A stretch of 64,000 nt of DNA, taken from positions 47,800,019 to 47,864,018 of the forward strand of contig CM049306.1 in assembly GCA_026874595.1 (NCBI GenBank). The letters run 5' to 3'. The notes under the pieces were generated by a model, which saw only the letters and a list, made by a program, of their open reading frames with translations, did not search any database and was not told the DNA's origin. Made by a program: the position numbers and the translations under genes. This stretch comes from Sipunculus nudus. Taxonomy: Eukaryota; Annelida; Sipuncula; Golfingiida; Sipunculidae. Below are positions 22,223 to 33,842 of the stretch, one piece after another (position 1 is the first letter of the stretch; every line of letters begins with the position of its first letter).

Positions 22223-23164
22223 ATAAAATTTCACAGAAAGAAAAATTATTTCAAGTCCCTGTTCGAGTGGTAACAACCATTCAATGCTTAATTGGTGAGA
22301 TAAAGTTTAGGGGACCCATTCCGTTATCTGACGTTTATTAAATAAACATAATTCTTGTATTAAAAAAGAAGAACCATTCACACGGTGTTCAGGTTCTCCT
22401 TTTTGTTTATATCCACGTGTTTATAACTGGGGGGGGGGGTGCCGGTCGTAATCGAAAGACTTCCAGCAAAGACATCTGGCTGCCATTCAGACGAACTGGA
22501 GTTTTAATAATGACAAAAGATTGCGTTGACTGTTATGCTCCAGCCAACACACAACTATAGGGAATGAATCACCTTCTGTTGTATACGTCTTTGCTGTATG
22601 TCAACATCAGCCCGTGCAACTTGTGTTTTAACAGCCTGTAGATAAAAGGCATAAACCTCAGTCACGGAGTTTTTATCAGAAACTTTCATAGCAGTGATAA
22701 GCAACAGTTCTTCAATAACTACTTATGTCCAACCACATTTTTTTACCCAAATAATATAAAAAATATATATGAATAGAGTAATCGTTTGGCGATTGCATGT
22801 GGTGTAAGGGGTGTTCAAGCGCCCGACACTACGATATGTAGTGCTGGGGTCGACAAGTCCTTCTGGGCAAAAAGTGAAAATTAGTAGCCTGCCGACAAAC
22901 CGTTGAGCACCCAAGCCAACCTCACCTCCTCGTGGTTCACCCAGGTAACTGGCACCTCACGGTGTCAGGCTAACGAGGCTCTGGCTAAGGGAACCCGCCT
23001 AGTTCAGCCAACTGTTACGGAAACTTCAAGTGAATTCCACAGGAATTCAGCGGAAGCTGGAAATGGCGTTTGGATGGCGACAGTCCAAGTACCTGATAAT
23101 GATAAAGTCAGATTTGTGAACAATATGACGCTTTTGGATATCCAAATACGACATAATAATGAAA

Positions 23165-23480
23165 ACTGGAATAAGATGAATAAGTGAAGTAGTTAAGATC
23201 AACAGATGGAGGTGGACAGGGCATGTCTTGATGATGTAGGAGGATAACAACTGCAGAGTGGCGCTGACATGGAGACCGGAGGGAGAGAGGAACTCAGGAC
23301 GTCCCCGAACCACGTGGAGAAGAACTGTCGGAAGTAAAAGTAGAGAACTAAGGTGAAGTCGTTTGAACATATAGCCAGAACCATAGCCAGGGACAGAACA
23401 AACTGGAGGGAACAGACTGCAGCGTTATATAGGACACGTGCACAGAGCCCGAAGAGGAAGGTGAGGTGAGGTGGCGATTG
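23165..23480 (+). mobile_element. Degenerate non-LTR retrotransposon ORF2 C-terminus (second LINE)
   Basis: Plus-strand frames read INRWRWTGHVL, then ALTWRPEGERNSGRPRTTWR and RTVGSKSREL, then RDRTNW-like and ARRGR. The RWRW.GHV...LTW.P.G.R..GRP..TWRR pattern is the C-terminal signature of RTE/Jockey-group elements. Several stops and frameshifts; 5' part absent. This element is different from the LINE at 18.8-20.2 kb. Confidence 0.78.
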
Positions 23481-24403
23481 CATCCTGAAACCTATGACAG
23501 GATTATCTTCCTACAACACGGGATCTGGGAGTAATACTGCGCAGAGTCGGACTCACAAGAGTAGGACTGCTGTTTAGGGTTTATGAGCGTCACAATCTTA
23601 CTACCACAATGCACCGCGGATTCTACATACACCAGCGACGTAGATTAAAATGTAGTGAAGAGGTTAATGTAGTCCGTTTAAATATGTTGGATAATATAGT
23701 GTTTTTAAGGCAATATACATACACATGGGTGTTTTGTGGTAGGACTTCAGGGAATTAGTAATATTTTGTACGCATACGCATGAGAAATATAAACAGAAGC
23801 TGTTTCCTTGAAATGTAAAAAAAAATTGATTTTAAAGTTTGACAACTGAAACAAGTAGTCCCTGTCGCCCAACATTGCCTATCAGGAAGAGCTTCGTTTC
23901 GAGTAGAATTTAAACGACCTCTGGCGGAAGGATACACAGGAGTTGCGGACACTTTGTCGACCCATGCAGTGACGTACATTCAACTACAGAAACACGTTAT
24001 GTATAGTCAGTCGGCACCTTGTGCGTAGGCCTATCTTCCGCAAATTTGGTTCCCTCGTTCAAATGTAACATAAGCATTTGCAATAGTATGTATTTCATCT
24101 CGCGCTATCATTTTATTTTAATTGAAAACAAAGGTTTCTCAGCAAAACCCTCTCGGGAGTCGGTACGCAGAATGAATGTCTCCAATTCACATGTTTTATA
24201 CGTTGTTGTGGCTCCATGTGTTAGTATACACATTACACGCATGTTCGTTTTCCCTAACAAGACTGGGTGACCACATGTCCGATCTTGCGAGAAAACTCCC
24301 AAACGATTTGAAAGAAAACTACTAAACAAAAAGAAACATAAAAGAAGAACACAGAAAAAAAACAGGTTAGAAGCTTGATAATTCTTGTTTGATGAAGCTG
24401 CGC

Positions 24404-24420
24404 GGTATTGCCACCAGGTG
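24404..24420. promoter_or_regulatory. CTCF-like motif, single copy
   Basis: CCACCAGGTGGCGTG matches the CTCF core consensus CCASYAGRKGGCRSY at all but one position. It stands alone in unique sequence, unlike the palindromic copies in the repeats. Motif match only. Confidence 0.3.
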
Positions 24421-24830
24421 GCGTGCGCGCTATATTTGTTTTGTGCCACTGATCTCTCTCCACTGATTAATTAACTCCACTTGTTTTCAGACGTGAGAAA
24501 ACGGTTTTAAATATGAATATTGACAGATACAATAATATTTGAAGGAAAAGCATAATTTAGTTCATGTAAAATTAATATAACTGGTATATTAAATGACTGG
24601 TTACTGCATTCTGTGATATTTTAGGCATACTGCTCTAAATCATCATCTGTTCATAGTGGTCACACAAGTCTATTGTCACGCATCACCTCATTGGGCACGC
24701 CGCAGAAATGCAAGGTTTTTTTCTTGTAAAGTCGAGAGTAATGCAGGGTGTTTCCTAAAGGGGGTCATTTCCTATATTTTCACCTAAATCCTGAGATATT
24801 TCAATTAATTTTTCCCAAGAGTCGATTGAA

Positions 24831-25163
24831 GTGCCCTCTTTCAAACTACACCAGACCATTAAAAACAGGTGTAGTACACTAGTTTTACCACTAGAGGACA
24901 GCACTTCATCTAAAGTTCCTGTGCCATGTGCCTTTGTTAAAAGCAAAGGTTTGGGCCCTTTTTTAAATAACTATAATAAATTCCGAAAAAAAACTTGCGT
25001 AACGTGGAATTCCTTGTCTCAGATTTCCGGCCTGAATGAACTGAAGCAAAAATTTCCCCTAAAATCAGTCCTAAACAAGCATTTGGATGCCATATCTATT
25101 ACTGGTCAGAGATTTAAACAAATAATAGATAAACTCGGTAAGTTTTGGCTGAGATTATACTAA
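24831..25163 (+). pseudogene. 110-codon open frame, possible retroelement remnant
   Basis: Contains VTWNSLSQISGLNELKQKF, which resembles the WNSLP..S..FK..L tail of some non-LTR retrotransposon proteins. Nothing else is recognisable, and an (AT)n tract follows directly. Weak assignment. Confidence 0.3.
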
Positions 25164-25173
25164 ACACATATAA

Positions 25174-25176
<3 letters not shown>

Positions 25177-25228
<52 letters not shown>
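25177..25228. repeat. (AT)n microsatellite
   Basis: About 25 AT units. Confidence 0.9.
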
Positions 25229-25230
<2 letters not shown>

Positions 25231-25571
25231 AACAACCTAGCATAGTGGCTAAAATTATTAAATAATCTATTTTATTCTCAAGGCCCTCGATCAGATCCCG
25301 GGTAATGGACTTCAACTGATTTGGGTCATGTTGACTTACCTGTGGAAATCGAGATCAGCACAACCCCGATTGAAATCCCGCAAACGTGTCCAAACGCTAG
25401 CATCCAATACTATACCATATAAATTTATAATGAGTGGAACTTGTATAGGTCTAAAAAGTAGAAAGACACGACAAAATATATATATTTTCGCTAAAAGTAT
25501 CAGTAAATAAAAAAGTATAAAGACAGGACAGAGCAGCAGCAGAAGAAGTTTACACTCACCGAGCAGCTACA

Positions 25572-26031
25572 GGTTAAGTCAACCTATTCCACGTGCGTTT
25601 GTTATGTCATAGGAGGATTTCACCCAGATCCCAGACTTTGCCCTGATTTGATTGGCTGGTACACATGTGACATTATGAACTGAATTTTATAAGGAACTCA
25701 GATCTATTAATACATGTTGTTTTTATTTTCTCCTGAAAATTTGGGACTGACAGTGGCAGAAATACTATGCTTTTACTGAGATTTAAAATTTAATGTCACA
25801 AGGGGTTTTCCAGTGGCTGCCGTCAGTGCAGAGTTGACAGTGTTCATGCCTGTGCTGATAGCTCCTAAACAAATCACACAACCTCTGTGTTTTTGTGTAA
25901 AAATAAATAGGAAAAATGTTTTTTCTGCCAGGAAATGGTCTCATTTTATATAAAATCTATATTAATTAATTATCTAGGGGTCAAAGTGTTACATGATAAT
26001 AAAATGGGACCTGGAATAGGTTTGCCTAACC
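25572..26031. mobile_element. 460-bp MITE with TACA target duplication
   Basis: The left end GGTTAAGTCAACCTATTCCA and the reverse complement of the right end GGTTAGGCAAACCTATTCCA agree at 16 of 20 positions. Each end can also fold on itself (GGTT..AACC). TACA lies directly outside both ends (25568-25571, 26032-26035). No transposase frame. Confidence 0.72.
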
Positions 26032-27321
26032 TACAGGTTGCTGTGGTCAAGACCTCAGCCCTGTGCGCTCCTTAAGCATGTTCTCCGAGCCAACAGACAT
26101 GGTGCCACACCAAGCCAAGCAAAGAGCCGCGAGAGACCGCCACCGTACATCCCGAACCGGTGATCTTGCAGGAAAGCTACAGCACCAACAGCCGCAAAGG
26201 CAGAAGCAACCTACATTCCCTCTACCGATCCCAGCAGCGGAGACCCAAGCATGACATTCGAGAGCCGAACCCGATCTTGTGAACGACAGTGTTTCGAAAC
26301 GGATCGCCCTTTTATACTTGCAGTTTCGGCCATTTAGACCGTATTAGCAAGTTTACAAGTTTAGCAATTTTTTTCGTCATCAGCATAAACAGGACAGATA
26401 TTCGTTCATTTTCTAGATTATAACTGACGGTGGTGGCATTTCCTCAAGCATTTCCTCCAACGGATACACCTCGGAAATTCACGTTCTGGACCTGATGTAT
26501 TAGGAACGATGCCAAGTTTGTCGTAAGGGAGTTTTCCATATTTTCCATTAATTCTGAGGAAATCGATATTATTTTCGCGATTTTTCTATCACAGCACCAT
26601 CTATCAGAAACTACAAGGACAACGTGTGCATCCATCATATAAACTCGGCACATGGTCAACCCCCCCCCCCCCCCCTCCCGATATGAGAATAAATAATTTT
26701 TTATTTGCACGTCATTTTTAAGTGATTTTTGCATGCACGGTTTAAATTATGTTTAAAACAGCCGAACTGCATGTGTTCGGCAAAGAACGGAAGGTTTGTA
26801 CTAGTTTTATTAAAAACACAGGCCTCCAGGATTAAGGTCTATTGAGCATATGAATTACCCCTGCCGTCAGTGACGGATTTAAGCATGTTTGGCCTGACAT
26901 TGACCAAGTCAATACTGACCAACTTACAGAATCAGTAAATATGAAAAAAAAAACATGTGAATCTCGATTCCTTGGCACTCATTTCTTATTTCAGCATGCA
27001 ATAATGATTAATTCCCTAATGCATTGAGGTAATAATTTTGTATAATTGGCCTGAATCCCTTAAAATGTTGCGGAGGCGGGAAAAGGGGGATTCGATCCCC
27101 TCCCCCCCCCCCCCGCCTTTTGAGCTGTCTCTGTTTAAGGTTAACATAAACAGATGTATGAATTTCTTGCCACGAACAGAGTGCCACAAAATAAATGTAG
27201 AAATATTTGTTCATGCCTTATTGAGAAAGTATTCAACTGAAAATCTTATTTATTTTAACTTTTGTTAATAAAAAAAATCCTCATTTCATTTAACACATCC
27301 CAACCCCGTTAAAAAGCCCGG

Positions 27322-27381
<60 letters not shown>
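27322..27381. repeat. (AT)n microsatellite
   Basis: About 29 TA units. Confidence 0.9.
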
Positions 27382-27387
<6 letters not shown>

Positions 27388-27921
27388 CTGCAAGGTAAAT
27401 TACTCGGATAATATTCAAATATAGAAAGATGAAATTTTAAAACGGCTTTTTTCTGTATTATTTTATAAAGTTGCAGTTTATTATTGGGTGATTATGAGAA
27501 CATAGGGCGAAATAGTGCCCCATACACTGTTCAGGGTTTGAAACTATTTTATTACTTGTTATTTGATAACACTTACCATTTTAGGAATATCAGCTGTTCC
27601 AGGCAAAAAATAGTAACTAAATAAGAAATACGAAGCAATAGTGTTTTCACGACACCAGGCAGACCTAAAGTTTGATAATAGTTGTCCAAATACAAGGTAT
27701 CCAAATTTTGATAACTATTTCAGCATTTTAACCACAACATGCCAGGTATATTTATATTTGTTTGTGTATAAAGTGTTGTATAAATATTGATTTTTCCGGG
27801 GGAAAAAAAACTGGTTGATTATAACTTGAATAATTTTATTGAAAAAGTTTATCGGTATCTCATCAAACATCATATTCATTTCCTATACTAACTCTTTACC
27901 GTGTGATTTTTAGCTTGCCAT

Positions 27922-27998
27922 ACATTAAAAATCATCAGCTCTGTTACATCAATACTGTAACGGTGTTGATGTAATGGAGTTGATGGATTTTTTAAAAA
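27922..27998. repeat. Imperfect inverted repeat, arms about 30 bp
   Basis: The left arm contains ATCAGCTCTGTTACATCAAT and the right arm its near complement, with the GTTGATGTAATGGAGTTGAT block. The arms are separated by about 5-10 bp. Confidence 0.6.
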
Positions 27999-29429
27999 AG
28001 CGTTACATGTTAGAGGTGAATGAAAAATTACTCATTATAATTGCAGATTTTAAAGCTTGAGTAAATGTGTATACTCTTTGATCGTGGTCAACTAGACGCC
28101 TATACTCATGTTTTTATGACCTAAATAGCATAACGACAGTCTAGTAAGGATACTGGAGAAAAAGAAACAACTTTTACAATAGTATGCCATGCATGTCGCC
28201 CATGTCGCTCCATCTGTAGTCTATCTTAATGAATATTACAGTATTGTTTTCAGATAAATTGTTCCGTCTCCTCAGCCATGATTGTTTTACAAGTTTTTTC
28301 CATTGCAAAACAGGTATTAATTCCATTACAGTCGTGTTCTAAAAGTTCTTGTCTGCATCTTACAATGATAGTTTTGTTGAAGGATAAGGAGTTCATGCAA
28401 AGTTATGTTCTTCATGCATGCATGGTTTATTGGTAATGTCTGTGATAATAATGGACAGATGGTAGCTATGATATAAAGATGGTATGAGTAGATGCGTACT
28501 TTACACACTGAACATTACATTTGTGAAACTAGAATCGAAAGGTCATAGTCAAGTTTAGAACTCCGTTTTTTATTTAATTTTTTTCCTAATGATCAATGCT
28601 TCTGAATGTGAGAGACCTGTGATGGTTCCTATCATATTTTTCTTTAAACTTATATATAGGCTTACATAAGTCTATTTTTGTGGGATTTGGATGGAAGTAC
28701 AGCTTTTTATATGTATTTTCAATGAAATCATGCATTTTTAAAATAAAGGCTTGTAACGGAGCTGACATTGCAGTTTTTATTAGTAGACCCCAATATAGGC
28801 TTATTTTTACCCGTCAAAAAAATTGGTTCAAGTGAAAACAAATTTTTGTTGGTGTTGTTTCAGAAGCCTAGCGTATGCATTCTTAAGAAAACATTTGAAT
28901 CATTCACTGGGAATGTTATTTTATTTTCAGTTCTGAAACCCTTCAATGTGTCCCCCCTTATCTCAGAATCACCCAATTTATAAGCTATTTATCATATATT
29001 TGTTGAACAAATATGTTTCTCAATTAAAATAAATAAGGTTTTGTTGTAATAAGATGTTTAAAGCTCTTTATATAGGACTTATTCAATTTTAAAGAATGAT
29101 TAGCTCGATAAATTAAGACACAAGCGTAATTAATAAGACTTTCACCCCCCCCCCCCCTTCTATATGGAAGTATTTCTCAAATGTTATTCGAGGGGCTCTA
29201 CGTACCGAACCAAGCTCGTTTTATTTTTTGGCGGGCTGTGTCCTTTAGGCAAAGTACCAAGGTTAAAAATAGTTTCCTGATCTGAACTTCAATTTTGAGT
29301 TGATGAGGGATCTTTGAGGCGACACGTGCAATGTTTTAATAAAACGCTGATGTCAGCTTTGCAAGGCGTCGTCTGCAAAGTGGAAGCAGACGACAGACCG
29401 TGGCGAGACGCGCGAGCAACAAGTTCTAT

Positions 29430-29515
29430 TATAAACTGCTGCGCACGGCCGGTGACTGTCGTAACTCTACAGAGAAGAAGTTTTTAACTTATATGAAATT
29501 CCTCTGCAGGTAAGT
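29430..29515 (+). promoter_or_regulatory. Candidate plus-strand TATA promoter with short first exon
   Basis: TATAAA at 29430-29435 lies in the only clearly CpG-rich stretch of the region (about 29320-29450, with CGAGACGCGCGAG and GCGCACGGCCGG). About 58 nt after it, ATG at 29493 begins MKFLCR, which would be the start of a signal peptide. The consensus donor CTCTGCAG|GTAAGT follows (exon end 29509, phase 2). No downstream partner exon could be identified. Confidence 0.4.
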
Positions 29516-29867
29516 TATGTTTCCACACGTTGACCCCGTTGACCGGTGATGACACGGTTCAATGATTTCTAACAGGTCGCGGTCGGGCCGTCTCAGAGGT
29601 GGGCGTGGGTGGGTTCACATAACTGGAAAGCGTGCACTGCAATACACAGGTAATATGTACCGGGCCCTGTGTACCAGTGTTACTTGCAGCAAGTATTGAG
29701 AGAATTTACTAACACCGGCCAGTTCCCATTAATGAAAATACATAAATATCGAATAACTCTGACGGCAGATACAGGATACATAATTGGTGATAACTGGTTA
29801 AATGGTACGTCTGTTATTTAATATTTTAACACTTTTGAGTATTGTCTACTCTTACACTCCATTATAG

Positions 29868-30072
29868 TGGGAGTCGGGGGGGGGGGGGGGGGGGGAATCC
29901 GGAAGCCCCCCCCCCCCTTCAGCTGCCGCAATCTTATTTTAACTTTAAGGGTTGAAACCAATTTTTTGCTGCCTGGACCGCCGCCTTTCTGGAAGTGGGG
30001 ACCATTTTTCAAGTTTTGTCATTAGTCCTGTGTTGGACCCCTCCTTTTTCCTAAATCCTAGATATGTCCCTG
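29868..30072. mobile_element. Small MITE (family G) copy 2, decayed
   Basis: Shares GCCGCAATCTTATTTT, GGGACCATTTTT..TTTGTCATTAG, GTTGGACCCC and AAATCCTAGAT..GTCCCTG with the copy at 10981. It carries long G and C homopolymers near 29875-29895 and 29907-29920. The left terminus is not clear. Confidence 0.6.
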
Positions 30073-30729
30073 GAAAGATCTAAAATTAAACCAGCTACTA
30101 AGTTTTCTTACAATACAATATAGCAGCACAAATTTGATCATTTATATACATATCATTGGGAAATAATAAGCAGAATGAAAGGTACCTATTCTCTGTGGCA
30201 AGATTAATAACCTTGCTGTTAATTTGAATCAGTCGGTCTGTCTGGCCTGTTTTTATGTGCCTTTGTAGAAACTGCCTAAAAATAAGTGATCTATTTGTTT
30301 AGTAAGGTTTAGCATGTTGATTGAGTAAACCTAGATACATGTAGGAATATATATATATGTTGAAAAGGTCCTACTTGATCTCCCAGCAAAATGTTCCATG
30401 GAGACGTTTGAATTATAACTAAAGCTGTCAATTGTCTGTGATGATATTTAATAATATGTGTTAAATTAAATTCTAGAACATCGGGTACTTATTTATATAA
30501 TGATCATAAGATTTTTAATTGTTGGTATCTAATATCTTTGGTTCTAAATATGTTCAAATCTGGTGTAAATTATGCAGGGTAAATTTGGAAATATGAATGT
30601 GTTTGAGTCTGTAATAAAACAATGCAACATTTCTTTTACATAACATTATGCCATTTAAGAAAAAGATTGTGCAGATGATTTATTATTTGCATTGAGAATG
30701 TGAACATTAAAAGTGAACCCATTTGATTA

Positions 30730-30944
30730 GTTAACAGAAGCAGATCCAGGGGGAGGGTCCAGGGGGTCTGCAACCCCCTTTTTTCCAGCTACTGCAACCT
30801 TGTTTTATGGGGCCCAGACCAATTTTTACAGCCGGCACCCCCCCCCCCCCCCCAACCCCCTTTGCTGGATTCGAGGCCTTTACTCTTTAGTCTTTCTGGG
30901 TTGGAGATTTTCTTTCTCCAAATCCTGGATCTGCCCCTGGTTAA
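30730..30944. mobile_element. Small MITE (family G) copy 3 with GTTAA duplication
   Basis: The element is 30735-30939, with ends CAGAAGCAGATCCAGG and reverse complement CAGGGGCAGATCCAGG, flanked on both sides by GTTAA. Interior homopolymers of C and the TTGGAGA..AATCCTGGATCTG end match the family. Confidence 0.72.
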
Positions 30945-31110
30945 CATGGTAATTTGGCTATAGGTAAATTACATGCATGAATGGAAGCCAGATGAATGAT
31001 CAATGTTATATTGATTTACTAAAGTTGCACCTTACCAGTGCCAACATTGCTCCTGATAAATTCAATGATTACTTTAGTTTTTATGGGAAAAATTGTGATC
31101 ATTTTCTTAA

Positions 31111-31340
31111 TTCAACTGAATCCAGTTTCAGTTACCATAAAACTCCCATTCTGAATCATCCAAATTTACTACAGCATCCTCCCAGTTTATATTATCACAG
31201 GTATTGAACTGGACATCTTCCTATTAGCAAGTCTCTGGTGGCTATGCTTACAGAGACCTTGCTTCATCAAGCCACTCTTAATTCATCTGAATCCAATTTT
31301 AGTTCCCATAAAACTCCCATTCTGAATCGTCCAAAATTAA
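31111..31340 (+). repeat. Two direct copies of a 58-bp block, 171 bp apart
   Basis: CATAAAACTCCCATTCTGAA and its surroundings occur at 31111-31168 and again from 31282 with a few changes. The intervening sequence is unrelated. Confidence 0.6.
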
Positions 31341-32838
31341 TAAGCTACTCTTGATGTATGTGTATATAAAAACATAATTTGTTTATCCAGATTACCTCCT
31401 AAATTTAATGAATTTCCATGTGTGTAACTTTAACCCTCCACAAATTTCATCAAAATCTGTTCATAATTTTTTGGGTAATGTTACTTGCAGGATAACCAAT
31501 GAACAATCAAATCAAGGAAACATGTTACCTTCCTGAGGGTGACGTAATAAAAAAAATTTGTGTTATATATGTTGGGAATAAATATTGTGTCATGCAGCAG
31601 GAGACTAGATTATATATTGTGCTGTGACCTGTTAACCAAGATTGACAGTCCAGTATCATTCAAGAGCCAAGATTATCTGCCTTGTTTCATGGCTCATCTG
31701 TCAAGAATATCTGCTATGTCTTAGCTGTTTGTTACTGTTGATATCTTTAGACTTATTTCAGATAACAGCTAATGAGACTAAAGTTATACTGTATAAACCA
31801 GGATTAAGATTCAGACGATCTTATCCCAGTTGAACATTTAGATGAAAAGAAATACACATGATATTTAGGACGAACTGCGCTATAAAGTTATAACAGCGCT
31901 TTAATTATTAGTGCAGGTGCCTGTCATGTATCCAAATTTTACACTGATTCAATGAAAAAGTACTAAGTGATCTTGTTGCTGGGTAGGTTGAAAATGCTTA
32001 TGAGACGGATATTATTAGTTTTGAATGTGTGCCATTAACCACGCCTCTGTTTTTAGCAGGAGCTGTACGTACAGGTTTTTACGTGATGAAGTGAGAAGTG
32101 TGGCATTCATCACATGTCAGACATGTGGTTTACACTCAGTAAATAACCACATTTAGCAGGTTCTGTGGTTAGAAAAAAAATCATGTCATAGATGGACCAT
32201 TTTTATTAATGCCATTTTCTTGGCATCAGCCCACATAATTTATAACCATGCATACAAAATCATACTTTTTTTTAAATAAGTAGAGCCTTTTTATGAACCT
32301 GATATAAAATTTTTCAACAGAGAAGGTGATTTTCTGTTCAGTATGATGGCTTTTATGTTTGTTGGTAGGATAATTGATAATTCACTTAACTAGTGTTCTT
32401 GGAATTCTTTTATTTTGTCATTGTACCAGGAGCAAGTATAGAGTTTTCAATGTTGAAAATTTTTCTTGATTCACTCCATTTGTATCACTCCATAATCATC
32501 AGATAAAGTTTAATTAGAAAGTAGTCCAAGACCACATATGTACCTCAGCCAGAGTCCTTATCAAAATTTGGTGTGCCACACAAGTACAGGAATGATCAAA
32601 ATGCAAATCCAGAAAAAATGTGCATGTGACATGGTTCACAAACTTCATGATTGATTCACAGGTCAGCTCTGCTTATTTCCCCACAAAATTTTTACATGAA
32701 TCGGTTCATGCCTTTTTGAAAACAGTTGCTACCAGTCAAACCTCTCATGTGATCACTAGGTAGTTGCAAACATTTGCTTCTTCATAGTTTTCAATTTTTT
32801 AAATTGTTATGTTTGATGGATGTAAAAAGACGGCCACT
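31341..32838. other. No gene or repeat recognised
   Basis: AT-rich unique sequence. Open frames are under 70 codons and lack resemblance to anything known. Confidence 0.4.
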
Positions 32839-32839
32839 T

Positions 32840-33842
32840 ATTGTATCTGCCAAAAGTAGGTTTTGCGGATACTATGTTTTTGAATGGGTTCCACCGCAGC
32901 GGCGTTTTTTCCGGGGATTGAAACTCTGAGACCACTGGACAGATTTTTCCAAAACTTAACACAGTTATCAGGTCACATGTGAACTGGTGCCAAAATATTT
33001 TGCGTTGACCCTTGACCTTTCCTCTCTCCTGTGCGTCCATCTGTGTGTCTGTTTTGACACATAAACCCACACCTTCTGACTTGTTTGACCAATCAGGCTA
33101 AAAATTTTGCACAAATGTAGCCCTTGGATAGCTATATAACATACATAAAAAATGGTGGCTCCACCTGCAACCATTTTTGCACAGCATCCATCTGTTCATT
33201 TGCCTCAATTTGTAGACCTCACATAGCTCTCTATCATACGCAAAACTAGTGGCGCCACCTGCAACCATTTTTGCACAGCGTCCGTCTGATAGTCTGCCCT
33301 GGGATAAAATCACTCATATCTTGGCAAGGGTCTGACTTGTCTGCCTAAAACTTTTCATGTACATGTATATACATCTTGGAGAGCTTTCTTGATTTTGTGG
33401 CAGGTGGCACCACCTACATTCACGTTCAGGCTGCAGACATCCAGGCTTATATCTTAGGACTGGTTTAACGTATCCTCCTGAAATTTTGCATGTGTATAGA
33501 TCTCACATAGCTCTTTATCATACACAAAACTGGTGGTGCCACCTGCAACCATTTTTGCTCGGCATCCGTCTGTTTGTCCGCCATGGGATAAAATCACTCA
33601 TATCTCACCAGTGGTTTATTATCTGCCTAAAATATTGCAATTGTATACAACTTGGATCACTTTTTGGATTTTGTTGCAGGTGATGCCACCTACATACACA
33701 TTTCTGCTGCAGACATCCATGCTAATATGCAACACACCTCACTCTATTTCCCCTTGCCACTCAATCCATGCCTCACTTCACCCGTCCAACTCTGATTTCG
33801 TCCCACTCTGATACACATAGTCGCTTGTCGAATACCTTCCAG
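32840..33842 (+). mobile_element. Helentron-like element (family B) copy 1
   Basis: The 5' end TGTATCTGCCAAAAGTAGG is followed by TTTTGCGGATACTATG, making a hairpin. Inside are alternating half-units with GGTGGC.CCACCTGCAACCAT and AGGTGGCACCACCTACATT (about 33131, 33250, 33406, 33533, 33677). The 3' end reads GATACACATAGTCGCTTGTC, then GAATACCTTCCAG. The 3' terminus is more decayed than in other copies. Confidence 0.75.

Noticed and set aside
21791-22273. 160-codon plus-strand frame
   Set aside because: Its C-terminal half is the antisense of the tRNA-related SINE; the rest is AT-rich with no resemblance.
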